Position numbers and translations under genes: made by a program. Of a DNA stretch of 64,000 nucleotides, positions 11,640 through 24,299 are shown piece after piece. The DNA lies in assembly GCA_907163375.1 (NCBI GenBank), contig CAJQUW010000498.1, positions 124,001 to 188,000 of the forward strand, written 5' to 3'. Below the pieces are notes generated by a model. The model saw only the letters and a program-made list of their open reading frames with translations. It searched no databases and had not been told where the DNA came from. The DNA is from Prostheceraeus crozeri. Lineage: Eukaryota; Platyhelminthes; Polycladida; Euryleptidae. Each line of letters opens with the position of its first letter. Position 1 is the first letter of the stretch.

Positions 11640-13170
11640 GGTCGAAAGTAAAAAAGTTATAAATTTACACGTCGCACAGCGTGACGGGCCTTCGGCGTCC
11701 AGCGCCTTCTAACGGTCGATAGTCAAATGGCGGTCAGCACACTTGGTGCTGATGAATAATGAATAAATCCGAAATGAATAAAATCATCCAAAACCAGTAC
11801 TGTCAAGTGAAAAAATCAATGTTTTGAAAGTTTCATTGACACTCTGAGTACAGCTTCTGTCAATATGAGCGCCACCAATTTCTTTGACGAGAATTGCCCT
11901 GTGTAATTGTCATTAAAAACAAAAAAGATTTGGGTACTTCTTTTCTTTCCCCCCACATTTTTCAAGTTTTCCAAAATCATCAAATTTCGCCAAAGTTAGT
12001 CACATGGGGTTTAGAATAGACTTGATCTCTCACTGAGCGACACTACAACACGACTGAGAAGTCTTACTTGAACCCTGTGATGAAGGATTGGTCTCTTGGA
12101 TACTCAGTTATACAAGGTATTATACAGCTGTGATCATGAACTTCGTGTGATTGTTATCTACAGACAAATGACGAGCAGTTGTCTAATTCTGAGACTGTAA
12201 ATGTTCTACAAGTCAGATAAGAGGAGTTTTACACACTCAACGCTATGCGACGTCAGTAAGACTGCCCGTAGGAGCAAGAGAAAATCGTTGACGATGCAAC
12301 ACTACCGGGTGTCAACAACAGAAATTTGGGAGGAAGAACAGAAGTACCCAAATTTGATATATTTGCCTTTCTCAACATGTACTTGCAACTGTGCCTTATA
12401 TTTGCTTATACAACAAAATAAAACTTCCTCCAGAAATTATTTTAGACAATAATAATATAAATGACTGTTGAATGTTGCAGCAAAGTCAATGTAGAGAGCC
12501 TCACCGTCCTTGAAAATCAAATTTATAATCAAACATTAATTGATATTATGGTATAGCAGCAGCCGACTGTTGAAAGACTGATGTACATGTTCTATGAAAT
12601 TTATGTACTCTTTAGCAAAATTAATGTTGCATATAGAGCTGAAATAAAACTTAGTGTTTCTTTATCTGTCGTTGATTCATTGTTGATCTTGCAACATTGA
12701 AAAGGTCACTTCGTATGAATGAAGTAATCTTCAGTGCATGAGAAACATTGCACTTTATTAAGAAGTACGATTAGCAATGACTAAAAAAGTTCAGTGAACC
12801 AAATCAATGGTTTATTAGAGTGAGCGTCGAGAATTTGACTGCAATGCACATATTTCAAATCTGCTTAGTGAACATTTATGTGGGTCTTTATTCATTCATG
12901 TAAAAAGTTTTTTTGTAATACTTGTAGTTTTGAAAGTATGCTCGTAGACATCTACCCTGTTGCGGGAAAAGTGCACCTGATGCGAATGTAATAAGATCAT
13001 GAACGGAGTTACAGTTCATATATTCGAAGATGCGTTATTACTTCATTGAGATTTCATGGCAAAATAAATTGCGTAATATGAGGAGATTTCTGTTCAATGT
13101 CCTCCAAGTTTGATACCAAACTCACAGTATGCATGTAGTTGAGCATTAAAGCAATAATTCTATAACTTTC
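11640..13170. other. unassigned, with a weak inverted repeat
   Basis: A degenerate inverted pair lies at about 11927-11955 (TTTGGGTACTTCTTTTCTTT) and 12325-12353 (complement of TTTGGGTACTTCTGTTCTTC). It could bound a ~430-bp miniature element, but I could not find a duplication. The rest shows no gene. Confidence 0.35.
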
Positions 13171-14047
13171 ACGCTATATTATTGGATTTGCGTCTCCTAT
13201 ATGCTGATCTCTGTGTTCGTGTTAATACCGCTGTAAGTGAAGTTATCTACACATCTTCTGGTGTCTCGCAGGCATCTGTTCTGGGTCCATGCCTCTTTAA
13301 TATTGTATTTGCAGGCTTAAAGACAGCTAATGAAATGCGAAAGATGATCAAGTTTGTGGACGATGTCACTGTGTGTATTCCTATGTTTAAAAATGAAGAC
13401 AATCGACATGTTTTGGCTGAGCAAAATAACATTATATCTTGGGCAGAAAATTCCAAGCTCCTTGTTAACCGGTCGAAGTCAAAGTATTTCTTCATTAGAA
13501 AGTCAAAGGATTGTGAACCTTTTTGTATTCCTGATATTCAGCTTAACAGTGAGCTTAAAATTCTTGGTGTTATTTGGTCAAACGATTTATCATGGAAGAG
13601 CAATTCGGCTATGCTACACGTTTGTTTTCTCAAAGACTTCATTGTACAGGAGTTTTAAGATCTTTCCTAAGTAAAAGTGAACTAATAACTGTATATAAAG
13701 GAATTTTGCGACCAATTTTAGGGTACTGCTGTCCACTGTTTATTTGTGTACCATCAGTGATCACCGAACAACTTGAAAAACAACTGCGACACGCACACAG
13801 AATGATTTGTGGAAGTGACTGCTCATCAAACTGTCTTGAATCATTGAGTGATAGAAGAATGAAAAGTGCCCTTTCACTATTTGAAAAATGCACTTCACTG
13901 GACGACCACCCACTGCATCCATTCCTGCCACCAAGAAGCATGCCTTCCGGTCGTTTCATCCTTCCTCACTGCTGTACTTCACGTCGAAAGTCAGCTTTCA
14001 TTATGTTTATGACTTTGCATAATTATGGACTCGACTTCGTGTAAAGT
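13170..14047 (+). pseudogene. non-LTR retrotransposon reverse transcriptase, 3' half
   Basis: The frame at 13182-13658 starts inside the palm with RVNTAVSEV, then SSGVSQASVLGPCLFNI and the active-site variant IKFVDDVTVCIP. It reaches LKILGVIWSNDLSW, and a frameshift near 13600 passes the protein to the frame at 13574-14044. There the C-terminal region includes TVYKGILRPILGYC, EKQLRHAHRMICG and DHPLHPFLPPR, and ends at a stop at 14042-14044. This tail is characteristic of Jockey/CR1-like LINEs. The usual YADD appears as FVDD and the usual QG of motif B as QA, so the protein is probably inactive even apart from the frameshift. The endonuclease and N-terminal reverse transcriptase motifs are missing. 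Confidence 0.85.
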
Positions 14048-15186
14048 CTATGCAGTTGCTTTTATTGCATGCACATCTTTACTTTGATATATTCTTACTT
14101 GTCCTGTATTGTAATCATGATCTTGTATTGATTTCCAGTCATTCTAAATATACGCTTACTTTACTTTATCTCTTGGTTCATGTCATTAAAACTAGTGAAA
14201 CACGGTACCTTTCAAGAGTTTGCTAGTTACAAACAAGGTATGAAAAAGTAAATGGTATGCTGAGATCTTGAGCATCGTAAAAGTTTTGAGAATAAATTTC
14301 ATTTTCAACAATGCATCAGTCTTGCCAAGTTTTCCAATTCATAAAACCAATGTTTAAATTTTCGACCTGTTTTAGATTATTTTATAAAAACAATAAGTTG
14401 AAATTAAGACAATTTTTGATGTTGAAATAATCCTTTAGTTACAACACACTTCCCAGCTCGTGACGTTGATAGAAAAGGCGAAGAATTCTTCGTCATACTT
14501 CTCCGGCTTAGAATTTTGCAATTTATCGATCGAGGGTTAAGTCAATCTTGCAATTCGTAGCTTCAAATTTGTTACAATATTCCCATCGATAATGGCGAAC
14601 AATGCACACCGAAAACAATGGATGCAGGAACATCCATAATTGATTGGATTGCTGTTCCGAAAAGCTTTGCAATGCCGTGTCAATTCATGCCTGGAATTTC
14701 TTCGAATATCTTTCGTCGCAGAGGATAGAATAGTCAATCACTTTAATTACAGATTTCATATGAGCGTAAAACGTTAAATACACGAATTGATCAGCATATA
14801 GGCATTGACATCTATTTTCAAAGTTGAGTTGAATCTCTGATTAATCCATTTCCTCGTAATTCCGCTAGTTTTACTATTTCTGAAGTATAATATTTAGCTT
14901 CTGCTGGGATTATTTTTGAACAGATTCGTTTTTAAAGTAGCTATTGAAAGGAATTATCAACTACACCTTCACCTCTTGCTCAACCGAGTCCAGAAAAGAA
15001 TTCAAAATTACCATTGCTGTTTTTGAATCTAACTTGTCATTGGAAGAAAGATTCAATCAAACAGAATAAATTTAACTTTCTCGCAAAATTTTATGAAATA
15101 ATAGACTAGTGTCACGTTACAATTCTAACTACAAATATTCCAGATTCTTCAATCCTAGCAATCGCAACTGCAATGATTCGAAAAGT
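14048..15186. other. unassigned interval
   Basis: This holds the 3' flank of the LINE remnant and AT-rich sequence with no recognised feature. Confidence 0.4.
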
Positions 15187-15359
15187 TATTGTTGTGAGGA
15201 GTCATTGTTGTGACGAGTCATTGTTGTGAGGAGTCATTGTTGTGACGAGTCATTGTTGTGAGGAGTCATTGTTGTGACGAGTCACTGCTGTGAGGAGTCA
15301 TTGTTGTGAGGATTCATTGTTGTAAGGAGTCATTGCTGTGAGGAGTCATTGTTGTGAGA
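15187..15359. repeat. 16-bp minisatellite, 11 copies
   Basis: The unit is GAGTCATTGTTGTGAG. The first seven copies alternate between forms ending GAG and GAC, giving a 32-bp period. Later copies carry single substitutions (for example TGCTGTGA and GATTCATT). This suggests recent amplification of a dimer from an older monomer array. Confidence 0.9.
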
Positions 15360-15696
15360 AAGTTTTGCACTCTACCATGAAACCAATAATCTTCCCAAGA
15401 TGTGATTCTTTGCATATTCATATCAAGTGAGAGTGTGTCCTTATTGATCGTATATTCCAAGTGTACCTTTATCAAACCCTCACATTGCAACCAGAGTTAA
15501 CTAAGAACACAACACTTAGCTGACTTACAAGATGTAACCAAATAAATGGCTTTTATATTGTTCTAAACATTTTTGATATTTATAAAATTGTCATTTTGTA
15601 GTTTTGAATATTTAATAGAAATCTCTCTGAAGAGCGATCCTTGAATACATTTTGCGTCGAACTTCATACATTTTCCAACACCTGAAAATGTATTGA

Positions 15697-15900
15697 ACTT
15701 TAAATGCATTACATGTTCATGTACTTCTATTAAGAAAAAATATTTGAAAATATACAGAAACAGTTTCGAACACATCATGTCTATGGTATTTACGTTGACT
15801 TTAAATGCATTATATGCTCATGTACTTCTATTAAGAAAAAATATTTCAAAATGTACAGAAACAGCTTCGAACACACATTGTCTGGGTTTTCATATGTCTG
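15697..15900. repeat. tandem duplication, period 101 bp
   Basis: The block starting ACTTTAAATGCATTA at 15697 recurs at 15798 and both copies run through ACTTCTATTAAGAAAAAATA and CAGAAACAG. A few substitutions separate the copies. The short open frames at 15563-15920 simply cross it. Confidence 0.85.
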
Positions 15901-18500
15901 CTCATGTACCGATATACTGAAGTATTATGCAAAACACCATAATTATCATTACATCAATTATCAATTATCATCACCATCACATCAATTCAAATTCTGTAGA
16001 AGCTAAACTCTTAGCAAATAAATGCGGAAAGTAGCCAAGACTTATCGCTATTGACAATATCACCCAAAAAGAGAAGTCTGAACTCTCTACATCATTCCTT
16101 ATATACACTGTCAGTGCCATCAATAATTATCAAAACCATCTGACAAGTTAGGCATTTTTAGCTGATCTTCTCAATAGCAAAAAAATTTTGCCTGCTATTT
16201 TGTATCATCAGTTGAATAGTGTTTCAGTTTTCAGTGAATTTAGATCGAGAAGCCATCGAGAAATTTCAATGGTTGATAAGAGAGTTGATGTGTAAATGTA
16301 TAGAGATTGATTTTGTCATTTCAGGTGACCTGCTCAAAATCGCAGATTCAAATTTTTAGTTGATAAGGGATTGACTTCCAGAGGATTTGAATTGATTTGA
16401 AAGAGCTGTTTCAATAGCTATGGTAATGAACCTGATACTGTGCATGTAGGTGGGTATGTGAAAAGCTCAAGTTTGTCACTTTTGGATGATCGTTTGAATT
16501 CCATACATATCCATGCATATTTCAGAAGCTATCTGCATTTCCATTCCGCTTGTGAAATCGCTTGAAAAATCGAATTGTCTTCATTTCTGAAACCTATTTA
16601 AATGTTGTTGAGACTACAATCGTAGAAGTAGAATCCTTGTAACCACAGATATGTAAAATCTATGCTCGAGCTAAAATGTGCATCGCATCAGATTTGTGGG
16701 GGTTGAATCTGATTTCACGGCTTGAATGCAAAATCCGAATCCGAACGAATGCGATCGGACATTCGTATAATGTGGCTAATCCAAAAGAATTTTTCCATGA
16801 GACACACAGGCTATATCGCATTTACTCCTTCTGCATCCTACTTCTGATTAATAGCTCATATTTTGCATGTTTTAAACGGAATAACAGGTGATCTCATTAT
16901 CGATTTGTCTTTATTAAGCCATACTTTCAATAATGCGCAATTATAATGCACATGGATGTACGAAAAGAAAAGCTATATATTTCAAACATTATCTTAACAC
17001 TACTAAATGCATATAGTCCTCAAAACAGCAATACGCCAAAGACAAATTGATGCATGGAATAGCAGCAGATTTGGACGCTATGTTCCTATGTTAAGTTGGC
17101 GTGGTATGTAATTTCCGACTGTTACTGAAATTTCTCGTGTTACTCATGTTTAGCCACATCCTACAACGCTGAGCAGTGTATATATTGACACGTATTTTTG
17201 TATTTTAATAACGTCTCCATAGACATTTCCCTTCATATAGTAGCCGAGATTCCTGCGTGTCCATGATGTCCGTGATGTCCGATTAATCGGATTTTCACAA
17301 AATCGCTAATCATTCTTCAAAATTAAAATCCAAATCCGAAGAAACGATGAATTCGAGCGAATGTCATTCAGCAGTCGCATTCGGATCCGAGTTGCATACC
17401 TCTAGAACGAACTCTCACAGTGCGGTTTCGCACGATCCAGCATGACAGTCAATAACTACAAGTTCTTCTAAATGTAATTTGAAGTATTCGACTGAACAGA
17501 GCTCTGATCAATCAGACCTTCTCATGCAAGTGTCAATGAAGTCAACAGAAGATTCAATTTAAAATATCAATTTTTATGACTAAATCAGCATGAATACAGT
17601 ATCAAAAGAAAAGCTAAGAATAATCTCTCATCAAGAAATTTGAAAAATCACATGCCCAAGGCTGACTCAAAACCCAAGGTGCACTCATTTCTATTACATA
17701 TTTTCAGACAAATGTTAAGACCAGTGAATGGATAAGGTAGAAACGAGACAACTTTCTCTTATGTCTTGTACATGAAGCGGGTTTTGTGAGATTGAGGAAA
17801 TTAACTTTCGTGCTATCTCCGTCCCGTACAAGGAAACACTATCGCTGAGCGTTATTCAGACTTGCCGGCACAGCAGTCAGTACAATAAACAGACGCATAA
17901 TTCCTTAGCAACTGGATATAATCCGGATCAAATAGGAGATGGCAAAGGGTTAAGCAAGTAACAAACAAGAGTTGATGTCTCCGGTTTAGATCAGTGATGC
18001 TGTGAATGCGACTTAGCCTCTCCGCCTCACAAGAGACAATGCCTGCGCAGAGGTCGCGTATCCTGATCCCTTAGCGATCTCTAACTTCGTTTTTACAATA
18101 AAACTACTCAATTTTTCAGTTCATCTGCTCAAGCGTATCATCAATTGAGAGAAATGTAATATTCTTGCCGTTACCTTAATTCAGGATGAAAATAATTCTG
18201 AAATATAGGAAAATATCTAGCATTGGTGAAGAAGAAGACATTTTTAGCAATTACAATGCTTGTGTAAAATAATCGATTATAAAGCAAAACAAAGGAAGTG
18301 TTATAGATAAATTGTTATAAATCTACCCCTGTCTGACCTGGGCTGTCTGTCTGACGTGGGGGGAATGTCATTCATCTCTAATACCAGAAAAATAAGGAAT
18401 AACTGACAAATATGTCTAAATGTACGTCAATTCATAGTCTCATGCTCATACCCTATCACAGGGTGTCAATTTCGCCCCGAGATGATTTATGGAAAGCAGG
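15901..18500. other. unassigned interval
   Basis: I see AT-rich sequence with a short TCATTACATCAATTATCAAT-type low-complexity patch (15945-15995) and no confident gene. Strings like CCGAATCCGAACGAATGCGA (16735-16755), and related CGAATGTCATTC and TCGGATCCGA strings near 17360-17390, hint at a decayed element between about 16.7 and 17.4 kb. Confidence 0.35.
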
Positions 18501-18504
18501 GTTT

Positions 18505-18534
18505 CGGAGCCGTGGTCTAGATACCACGGCTCCG
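18505..18534. repeat. perfect 12-bp-stem palindrome
   Basis: CGGAGCCGTGGT is followed after six bases by its exact complement ACCACGGCTCCG. It sits where the terminus of the adjacent foldback copy would be expected, and is much more GC-rich than its surroundings. Confidence 0.8.
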
Positions 18535-18579
18535 GGCGGCTCCGGCTCCGACCCAAGACCCTTCGACATATTGTCGGGC

Positions 18580-19494
18580 CCCAAACACGACACCGAACAA
18601 GAGACTTTCATAGAATGATGTACACCAGATGGCTACTGCGAAACTGCACATCTGTCGAGGTCAAAGTGTACTTACTTTGGTCGAGGTCTACCTGGTTCCT
18701 CTTCTTGTCAGACAAGATTAGAGGAAGCACATATGCACCCAATGGGAGCAGGTTGAGGTTTTCGGTAAAATGGCATTTGTCTGCGTTTTCTGTGAGTGAG
18801 AAGTAGTACGGCGTGTAGAACCATCTCTAGTTCATGCAGTTCATGCTGTTTAGGAAGCTAAGCACATTTAGATTTATCAAATCGTTATTTTGTCGTAAAA
18901 CACAGCATCCTGATTGAGTTTCACCTGAAACTTATTAAGTCTTTCAATGCATTTCCGTGCATATCACTGATTGGAAGCATAAACACATACAGGAGAGGAA
19001 AATGACTGCCTTGCTAAAAATGTATGTGTAAAAACTAATGTGACTTAGCTTGTACTTCCCGCTTAAAACTTTTTATGAGGCATGAGTCGCAGAGGAGGCC
19101 ATGAAAATTCTCTCCATTTATATTGGACTGATAGAAGTCTCTGATTTAGTTCCTACCATTGCCACTCTTAGCGCTTAATCAGAGGCGAGAACAAATATTT
19201 CATTCTTCCAGAGTGAGGCATCATTGATTAAAGAGATAGTTTTTGTATATTTTTTATAGATATTTTAATCAGACACATCAAGGTATTTTAGTCGGTGAAA
19301 GGGTTATCAAAAGCTTCAATTCGCACGCTGTTGGACATGCATGGGCACTTTTTTTATCGTGTCTGATAAGAACATGAACCGGGTAGAACTCGGCAGGCGC
19401 GCAGATTCGCAGCAGCCATGGATAGGGTGCTCTGCATTCTCCAAAAGTCCAATTCAGCCTTTTCCCCTGCAGAAGCAAGTGCTGCCGGTCGGAC
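18580..19494. mobile_element. foldback family (GTCCGGCAGCC), expanded copy
   Basis: The left arm (about 18595-18800) and the right arm in reverse (about 19345-19494) match the arms of the copy at 34397-35119. The loop homology is also recognisable (AGCACATTTAGATTTATCAA near 18860). The copy is longer than the complete one because of extra sequence between loop and right arm. The right end reads GCTGCCGGTCGG in place of GGCTGCCGGAC, so the terminus is mutated. Confidence 0.7.
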
Positions 19495-19799
19495 GAGATG
19501 ATCCAGCCACTTAGCTGTCATGATTCTAATTAATATTCATCAATCAAGTGAAACATATTTCCACATTGAGTTGAAATTCTTTATGTATCAAAAGTACTTC
19601 TTCAGAAGTATTTTGATACTTCATCTACGCATTTTATTGAGAATGAGGCATCTATAAAATGACCATACATTTTTAAGGGAATAATGATTAATGATTAATG
19701 AAGAATCAATAATGTGCTTTTATAATAAGTAGGTTGGAGCGCCTATCGTCGGGGTGAGTGCACCATTTACAAGCATTAAGTGCAAAAGTTAAACGTCTT

Positions 19800-21290
19800 C
19801 TTTACGTAGAAAAAACTTAAATGGGCAAGTAAAGCTGGTCAATGCTCAAAAGATATGTGGAATGTCGTCAATGAACTAAAGGGCACAAAGCATTGTAGCA
19901 GCTCACACATCGATGCATTGATTTCTCAATTTCCTAATCTTGATCAGGCCGCTGAGAGCATTAATTCCGTGTTAATATCAACAGTGAACATTCGTCCATC
20001 ACCTGCGTCAGTGCAAGACGAGTATAATTGGTCACCACTTATAGCTACTGAAGATGTCTACAAATTTCTGTCTTCTCTCAAGCCGAACAAGGCTCCCGGT
20101 CTGGATGATATACCAACAATGCTGTACAAGATTGCAGCTCGTAATGTATACTAGTCGCACCTCTGGCAAATCAATCTGGCATCAACACATCAGTGACATC
20201 AAGGAAATTCTCACAGTTCTGGAAGCATAGCATCATAGTGCCAATGCCCAAATGTAGCCCACCATCAATATATGAATAGCGCCTCATCTCACTCCTTCCT
20301 GTCCTCGCTAAAATTTGTGAGCGACTGATTCTGAAATAGGGTGTTTTGCTACTTTTTCCCAAAAGTTTTGGACATCATCAATTTGGCGGCATTAATTCAT
20401 CATCAACTACATCTGCATGTATATGCATGCACGAGATCGTAACAGAAGCATTAGACAGAAAGGATTAATGGGAGTAGTTGCACTTGCATACGATTTCAGT
20501 AAAGCCTTCGATAAACTTGGCCATGATATCATTCTTGGAACAGCAACTTCAAGTGGTTTTCCTACAGGTTTCTGTCTTTCGGTCTGTGATTATCTTAAAA
20601 GTCGTTTCCAGTCGGTAAAACTCAGACAATACATAAGCGAAGAACAGCGGGTGATCTCGGGTATATCACCAGGCTCAGTTTTAGGACCTAATTTATTCAA
20701 CGCTGTTGTTGGAAGTTTGGTCCCAAAGTCCCCAAATAATGTTATCAGCAAATACGTGGATGATTGTACTATGATTATTCCAACAAATGCTGATTTTCCG
20801 TCATCATACATGGAAGAACATACCTACATGATGATTGGTCATCATCCGTTGGTTCGGAAATTGACACACGAAAAAGTAAGCTGTTATGGTTTCCGAAGTC
20901 TTTAACTTGCCCACTTCCTGTTCCTCCAGATGTCACATCGGCTGACTCTCTTAAAATTCTTGGAGTCATGTTGTCATCCAACTTAAAGTGGCACAGTCAC
21001 ATAGAAGTTATCAATAAGGTCGCATCAAGACGTTTGTGTGCTCTACGCATCCTTCGTCCTAATTTGAACTGGCCAGAACTAACTTTTGTCTATGAAGGTC
21101 TTGCACTCTCAGTCATGGAATATTCTGCTCCGTCATTATTGGGATGTCAAATGCCGACAAAAATGTTCTAAACCAACTTCAACGTAGAGCACACCGCATT
21201 ATATGTCATTCCGACTGCATGTGTGACATTTTTGATGACCGGGGCCTATTTCAATTCAAGGTCCATGACCTTCATACCTTACGGTTAGGT
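19800..21290 (+). pseudogene. non-LTR retrotransposon reverse transcriptase, fragmented
   Basis: Several frames together spell a Jockey/CR1-like reverse transcriptase. The frame at 19855-20154 holds the region before the palm and the motif LKPNKAPGLDDIPTMLYK. A stop-ridden stretch follows (20160-20420). The frame at 20417-20905 then has LAYDFSKAFDKLGHDII (motif A), ISGISPGSVLGPNLFNAVV (motif B) and ISKYVDDCTMIIP (motif C, YVDD). The frame at 20968-21171 carries SSNLKWHSHIEVINKVASRR and the thumb-like region, followed by LQRRAHRIICHSDC in another frame. Catalytic aspartates are still present, but several frameshifts make it non-functional. It resembles the remnant at 13170-14047 in type and is cut on its right by the element starting near 21240. 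Confidence 0.85.
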
Positions 21291-21344
21291 ACCTAATGTC
21301 ATGCTCCCTTAAGGTGGATAAGCACATAGAAATCCGATACTCTG

Positions 21345-21825
21345 TAATAATAAATGACTAGAACGGCCATGGACAATGAAAACTATAGTGGACGCACATG
21401 CGCTGTCATGACAACGGTACCTATACCATCATAGAAATTGATAACAATGATAACGTCGGATAAACAATCTATTTCTATGTATACGATGGCGGCTTCTAGT
21501 GGTTGACAATTGGAAGGCACCGGCAGCTTATCTGTGAACTTCGTAAATATTCACGGCCATTATCATTTCTCTTTACATATGAAAGCATTCTGACAAAATA
21601 ACTTACAATAAATCGCCATGCGGTAAGAATTTACAACTGCTACATATTTCATTGATTTGACTCTTTCAAAGATCCACCAATTGGCACCTAGCCGAGCGGC
21701 TGAAATTTCCATCAACAAACAGATGTTGTCCATTCTAGTCTCCTCAGCAAACAAAGCGAGAAGTTGGATTTCTATGGATAAGCGTATTACAATTTCAAAG
21801 CACCACCGTTGAAGTATCTAATCGA
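21345..21825 (+). mobile_element. dispersed repeat nested in the left arm (second copy at 47985-48320)
   Basis: Shared blocks with 47985-48320 include CTAGTGGTTGACA or CCAGTGGTTGACA, CACCGGCAGC or TACCGGCAGC, GTAAATATTCACG, and ATAACTTACAATAAATCGCC followed by GGCTGAAATT. It is absent from the matching right arm of the host element, so it inserted after that element formed. No coding capacity is recognised. Confidence 0.65.
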
Positions 21826-21884
21826 AAAACAAACAATTCATTGTCTCTGGTTGTCACACGGTGGAATAGATATCTTACCTAACA

Positions 21885-22990
21885 ATGATTCTACATCATG
21901 AAAAGAACGAAAAATCTTAAAGTACTTACATAGTATCTTAGCGTGTTTCAATCTTATGTTAGGTTGCAAAACTTAAGGTAAAGAGTAAGGTAGCTCTACA
22001 CCTACCTAATCGGCTACTTAACCTATTTACTGGTCATTGCAAAGTTGATATCAACTTTCGATAATTATCGAACGCTGTATGATGACAAGCAGATTTTATG
22101 TAATGCTTAAACTGAATGAAAAGTGAGTCTTTATATGGTACAAGGTAGGTTTCTTTGTGATATAGGAAAATAATGCGGCAATTAAGAATAATGCAGACCG
22201 TTTCAGAAATAATTGCACTAAGAAAATGCATTCCCGAATGAAATTCTCGCGTTGAAGTTTTGGTTCAATTTTGATAAACTTTATACCATATAAACTATAC
22301 ACTTATGTTTTGCAAATATTTCAGTTTCTGAAGTGGTTCGTTGTGTTCAGTCGAGACCACATATGTAAACTACCAATAAATTGTTGCTCAAGAAAATTTA
22401 AGATATTCCAGATATTCGTCAAAATTTAATGTAGCGCACTATTTTAGTAAAATAATGCACGTGTATTACGCATAATTCCTTTGCTATCTTCGTAGCTAAG
22501 CAACGAAGCAGTAGGATAACGGATGAATGCCTGCAACCCCGGGTATTTAACAAATTACTCTGTGGACTACTGTTATTCACTACGTTCAATTCAGGCGATA
22601 ATCTACCGGTCACCAGACCTATAACTCATGAGATTTGCAATGTATAACGCAATTTAAATGTACTACATCAACTAGAAGTAAAAAGAAAGTGTCCTACATT
22701 TCGTTTCATGGCCTCTTATATGTGAGATTTCATAGACATCGAAAATTTAATTATCTTAAAACGCTTCTTTAGCTGTAGTATATTCTCTCCTACAAATATG
22801 GACAAATGGACTGCTTGTCATCGAGAACTTTATGCCACTCATCTTGAGGACCAACGACGATGTCACCCATTTTGAGAACAACATCCGTTTTTATTTACAT
22901 GCATCTTATTGTTTCCAATACTCATTCTGCAGTAAATGGAACGTCATTCGTCTCCAGAGTCATTCATGAATTCGAGGCTTACTTTTAATG
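21885..22990. other. interior of the GGGGC-ended element, no gene recognised
   Basis: Only short open frames occur (for example 22034-22302 and 22419-22613 on the minus strand) and none shows a domain I know. If the element ever carried a transposase, this is where it was lost. Confidence 0.4.
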
Positions 22991-23329
22991 GTGTAGATTC
23001 ATTAGGTTAGGTAAGATATCTATTTGACCTCGTGACAGACAGAGGCATTGAATTGTTTGATATTTTGTTAAATACCTGAAGGTAGCTCGCCAGGTACCTT
23101 AAAATAATGTTCCCTTAAGATTGAAATACGCTTATCCACTTTAGGGGATCATGACGTTAGGTACCTAACCTTTAGGTAGCAAGGTTGCAAACTTTCATTG
23201 AAATTGCCCCCTATAGAAGATTTCATTTGCTGCAAAATGAGTATCGGAAACGAAAATCTACGAATATCACGAACACAAATATAAGCAAATGACGTATATA
23301 AGTTTCTGTTGATGCTGAGTCACCACCTC

Positions 23330-23450
23330 AGATATTTTAAGGGAACTAGCATCATTTTAAGGAAGCTAGCCTTAACTTTGAAATGCACTAACGTCATTTT
23401 TAAGAGTCTGAGGTTAGGTACCTCAAATTGAAATGGGCCCCTTGATAGCA
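23330..23450. mobile_element. second terminus related to the GGGGC-ended element
   Basis: GGTTAGGTACCTCAAATTGA then AATGGGCCCC repeats the right-end pattern of the 21240-23213 element 240 bases downstream, with ACTAACGTCATTTTTAAG further in. It may be a solo end or the flank of a related, older copy. Confidence 0.5.
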
Positions 23451-24299
23451 GACGTAAGAAGGCTTCTTTGAAACTTTTGAGTAACATATGATGAACCTGA
23501 AGCTCAGAGAAATCATTCACAATGCAAATTGCTATAATTTCAAAATCTCCAGTCTCAATAATAAATATTTACTTATCAATGCTACCTCAGCATCACAACG
23601 CAGAAACAACAAGGTCCGAAGATTTCACAGTTCGTACTTGCAGTCATAAGATTGCCATGCTCAATACATTCCACTTAGAAAAACTAATGATGAGACTAAA
23701 TTGTTTCATCGACAACTTCATGGTCTAGGAAAAGTGTAGAGTATTTTTCATTATAAGATTAAAAAGGCAACACCCTTTTCAAAATATCTCATAATTTCAA
23801 ATCACACATGCAGGGTGCGGCATAAAAAACGCTACCAAATTTTAAAATAGCATAACTTTCTAGTTATCCAACAGAAATGAACAAATAAGGTCTCATTTTG
23901 AAGACAATATATATCTTTATTGCCTTAATCAACATTGCATTGATTGTATTTGAGGATGAGAGTATAATGTTCATGCAGAGGAAGAAGTAAGAAGTCATGC
24001 AAAGCAGAAGAACTCGAAAGTCAAGAAACTAGATGAAAAGAACTCACTGAATGGAAAGGCAAGCCTACTTCCAATTCTTCACTTAAAAGAAAATCGTCGA
24101 TGGCGAAGTCTTTCTGCTGCACATGGTCACGCCGAATCAATTGGGTGATGACTGGATCAACCTTCAGAGAAGCGCCTTGCAACGGAACGCCAGAAATTTC
24201 ATATTTTCTTGTTTTATTACTTCCTAAGTCTCCATTCTCTTCCAAGTTAAGCCACAAACATTTTCATTTAGAAATGTGTCATCACACTTTCTTTAGACT
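23451..24299. other. unassigned interval
   Basis: No gene recognised. A string at 23811-23838 (CAGGGTGCGGCATAAAAAAC) looks like a DNA-transposon end but has no partner. Confidence 0.35.

Larger units (their letters stand above)
21240..23213. mobile_element. long-inverted-repeat DNA element with GGGGC ends
   Basis: The left end GGGGCCTATTTCAATTCAAG pairs with the right end, which reads GGGGCAATTTCAATGAAAG on the minus strand. Inward, TTAGGTACCTAATGTCATGC (left) pairs with the complement of the right-hand GATCATGACGTTAGGTACCT. Still further in, AATAGATATCTTACCTAAC (about 21866-21884) pairs with the block at about 23003-23021. Aligning the arms leaves about 480 extra bases on the left (21345-21825), a separate insertion. 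The interior has no recognised transposase. Termini of this GGGCC-TTTCA type occur in several DNA transposon groups, so I do not assign a superfamily. Confidence 0.65.

Noticed and set aside
15187-15359. Regularly spaced repeats resembling a CRISPR array
   Set aside because: The units are contiguous with no unique spacers, and the genomic context is animal. This is a minisatellite.
16680-17405. hAT-like element bounded by CCGAATCCGAACGAATGCGA and related strings
   Set aside because: The two ends do not align as inverted repeats over a convincing length and no 8-bp duplication was found.
23811-23838. DNA-transposon end CAGGGTGCGGCATAAAAAAC
   Set aside because: No matching inverted end or TA duplication could be located.
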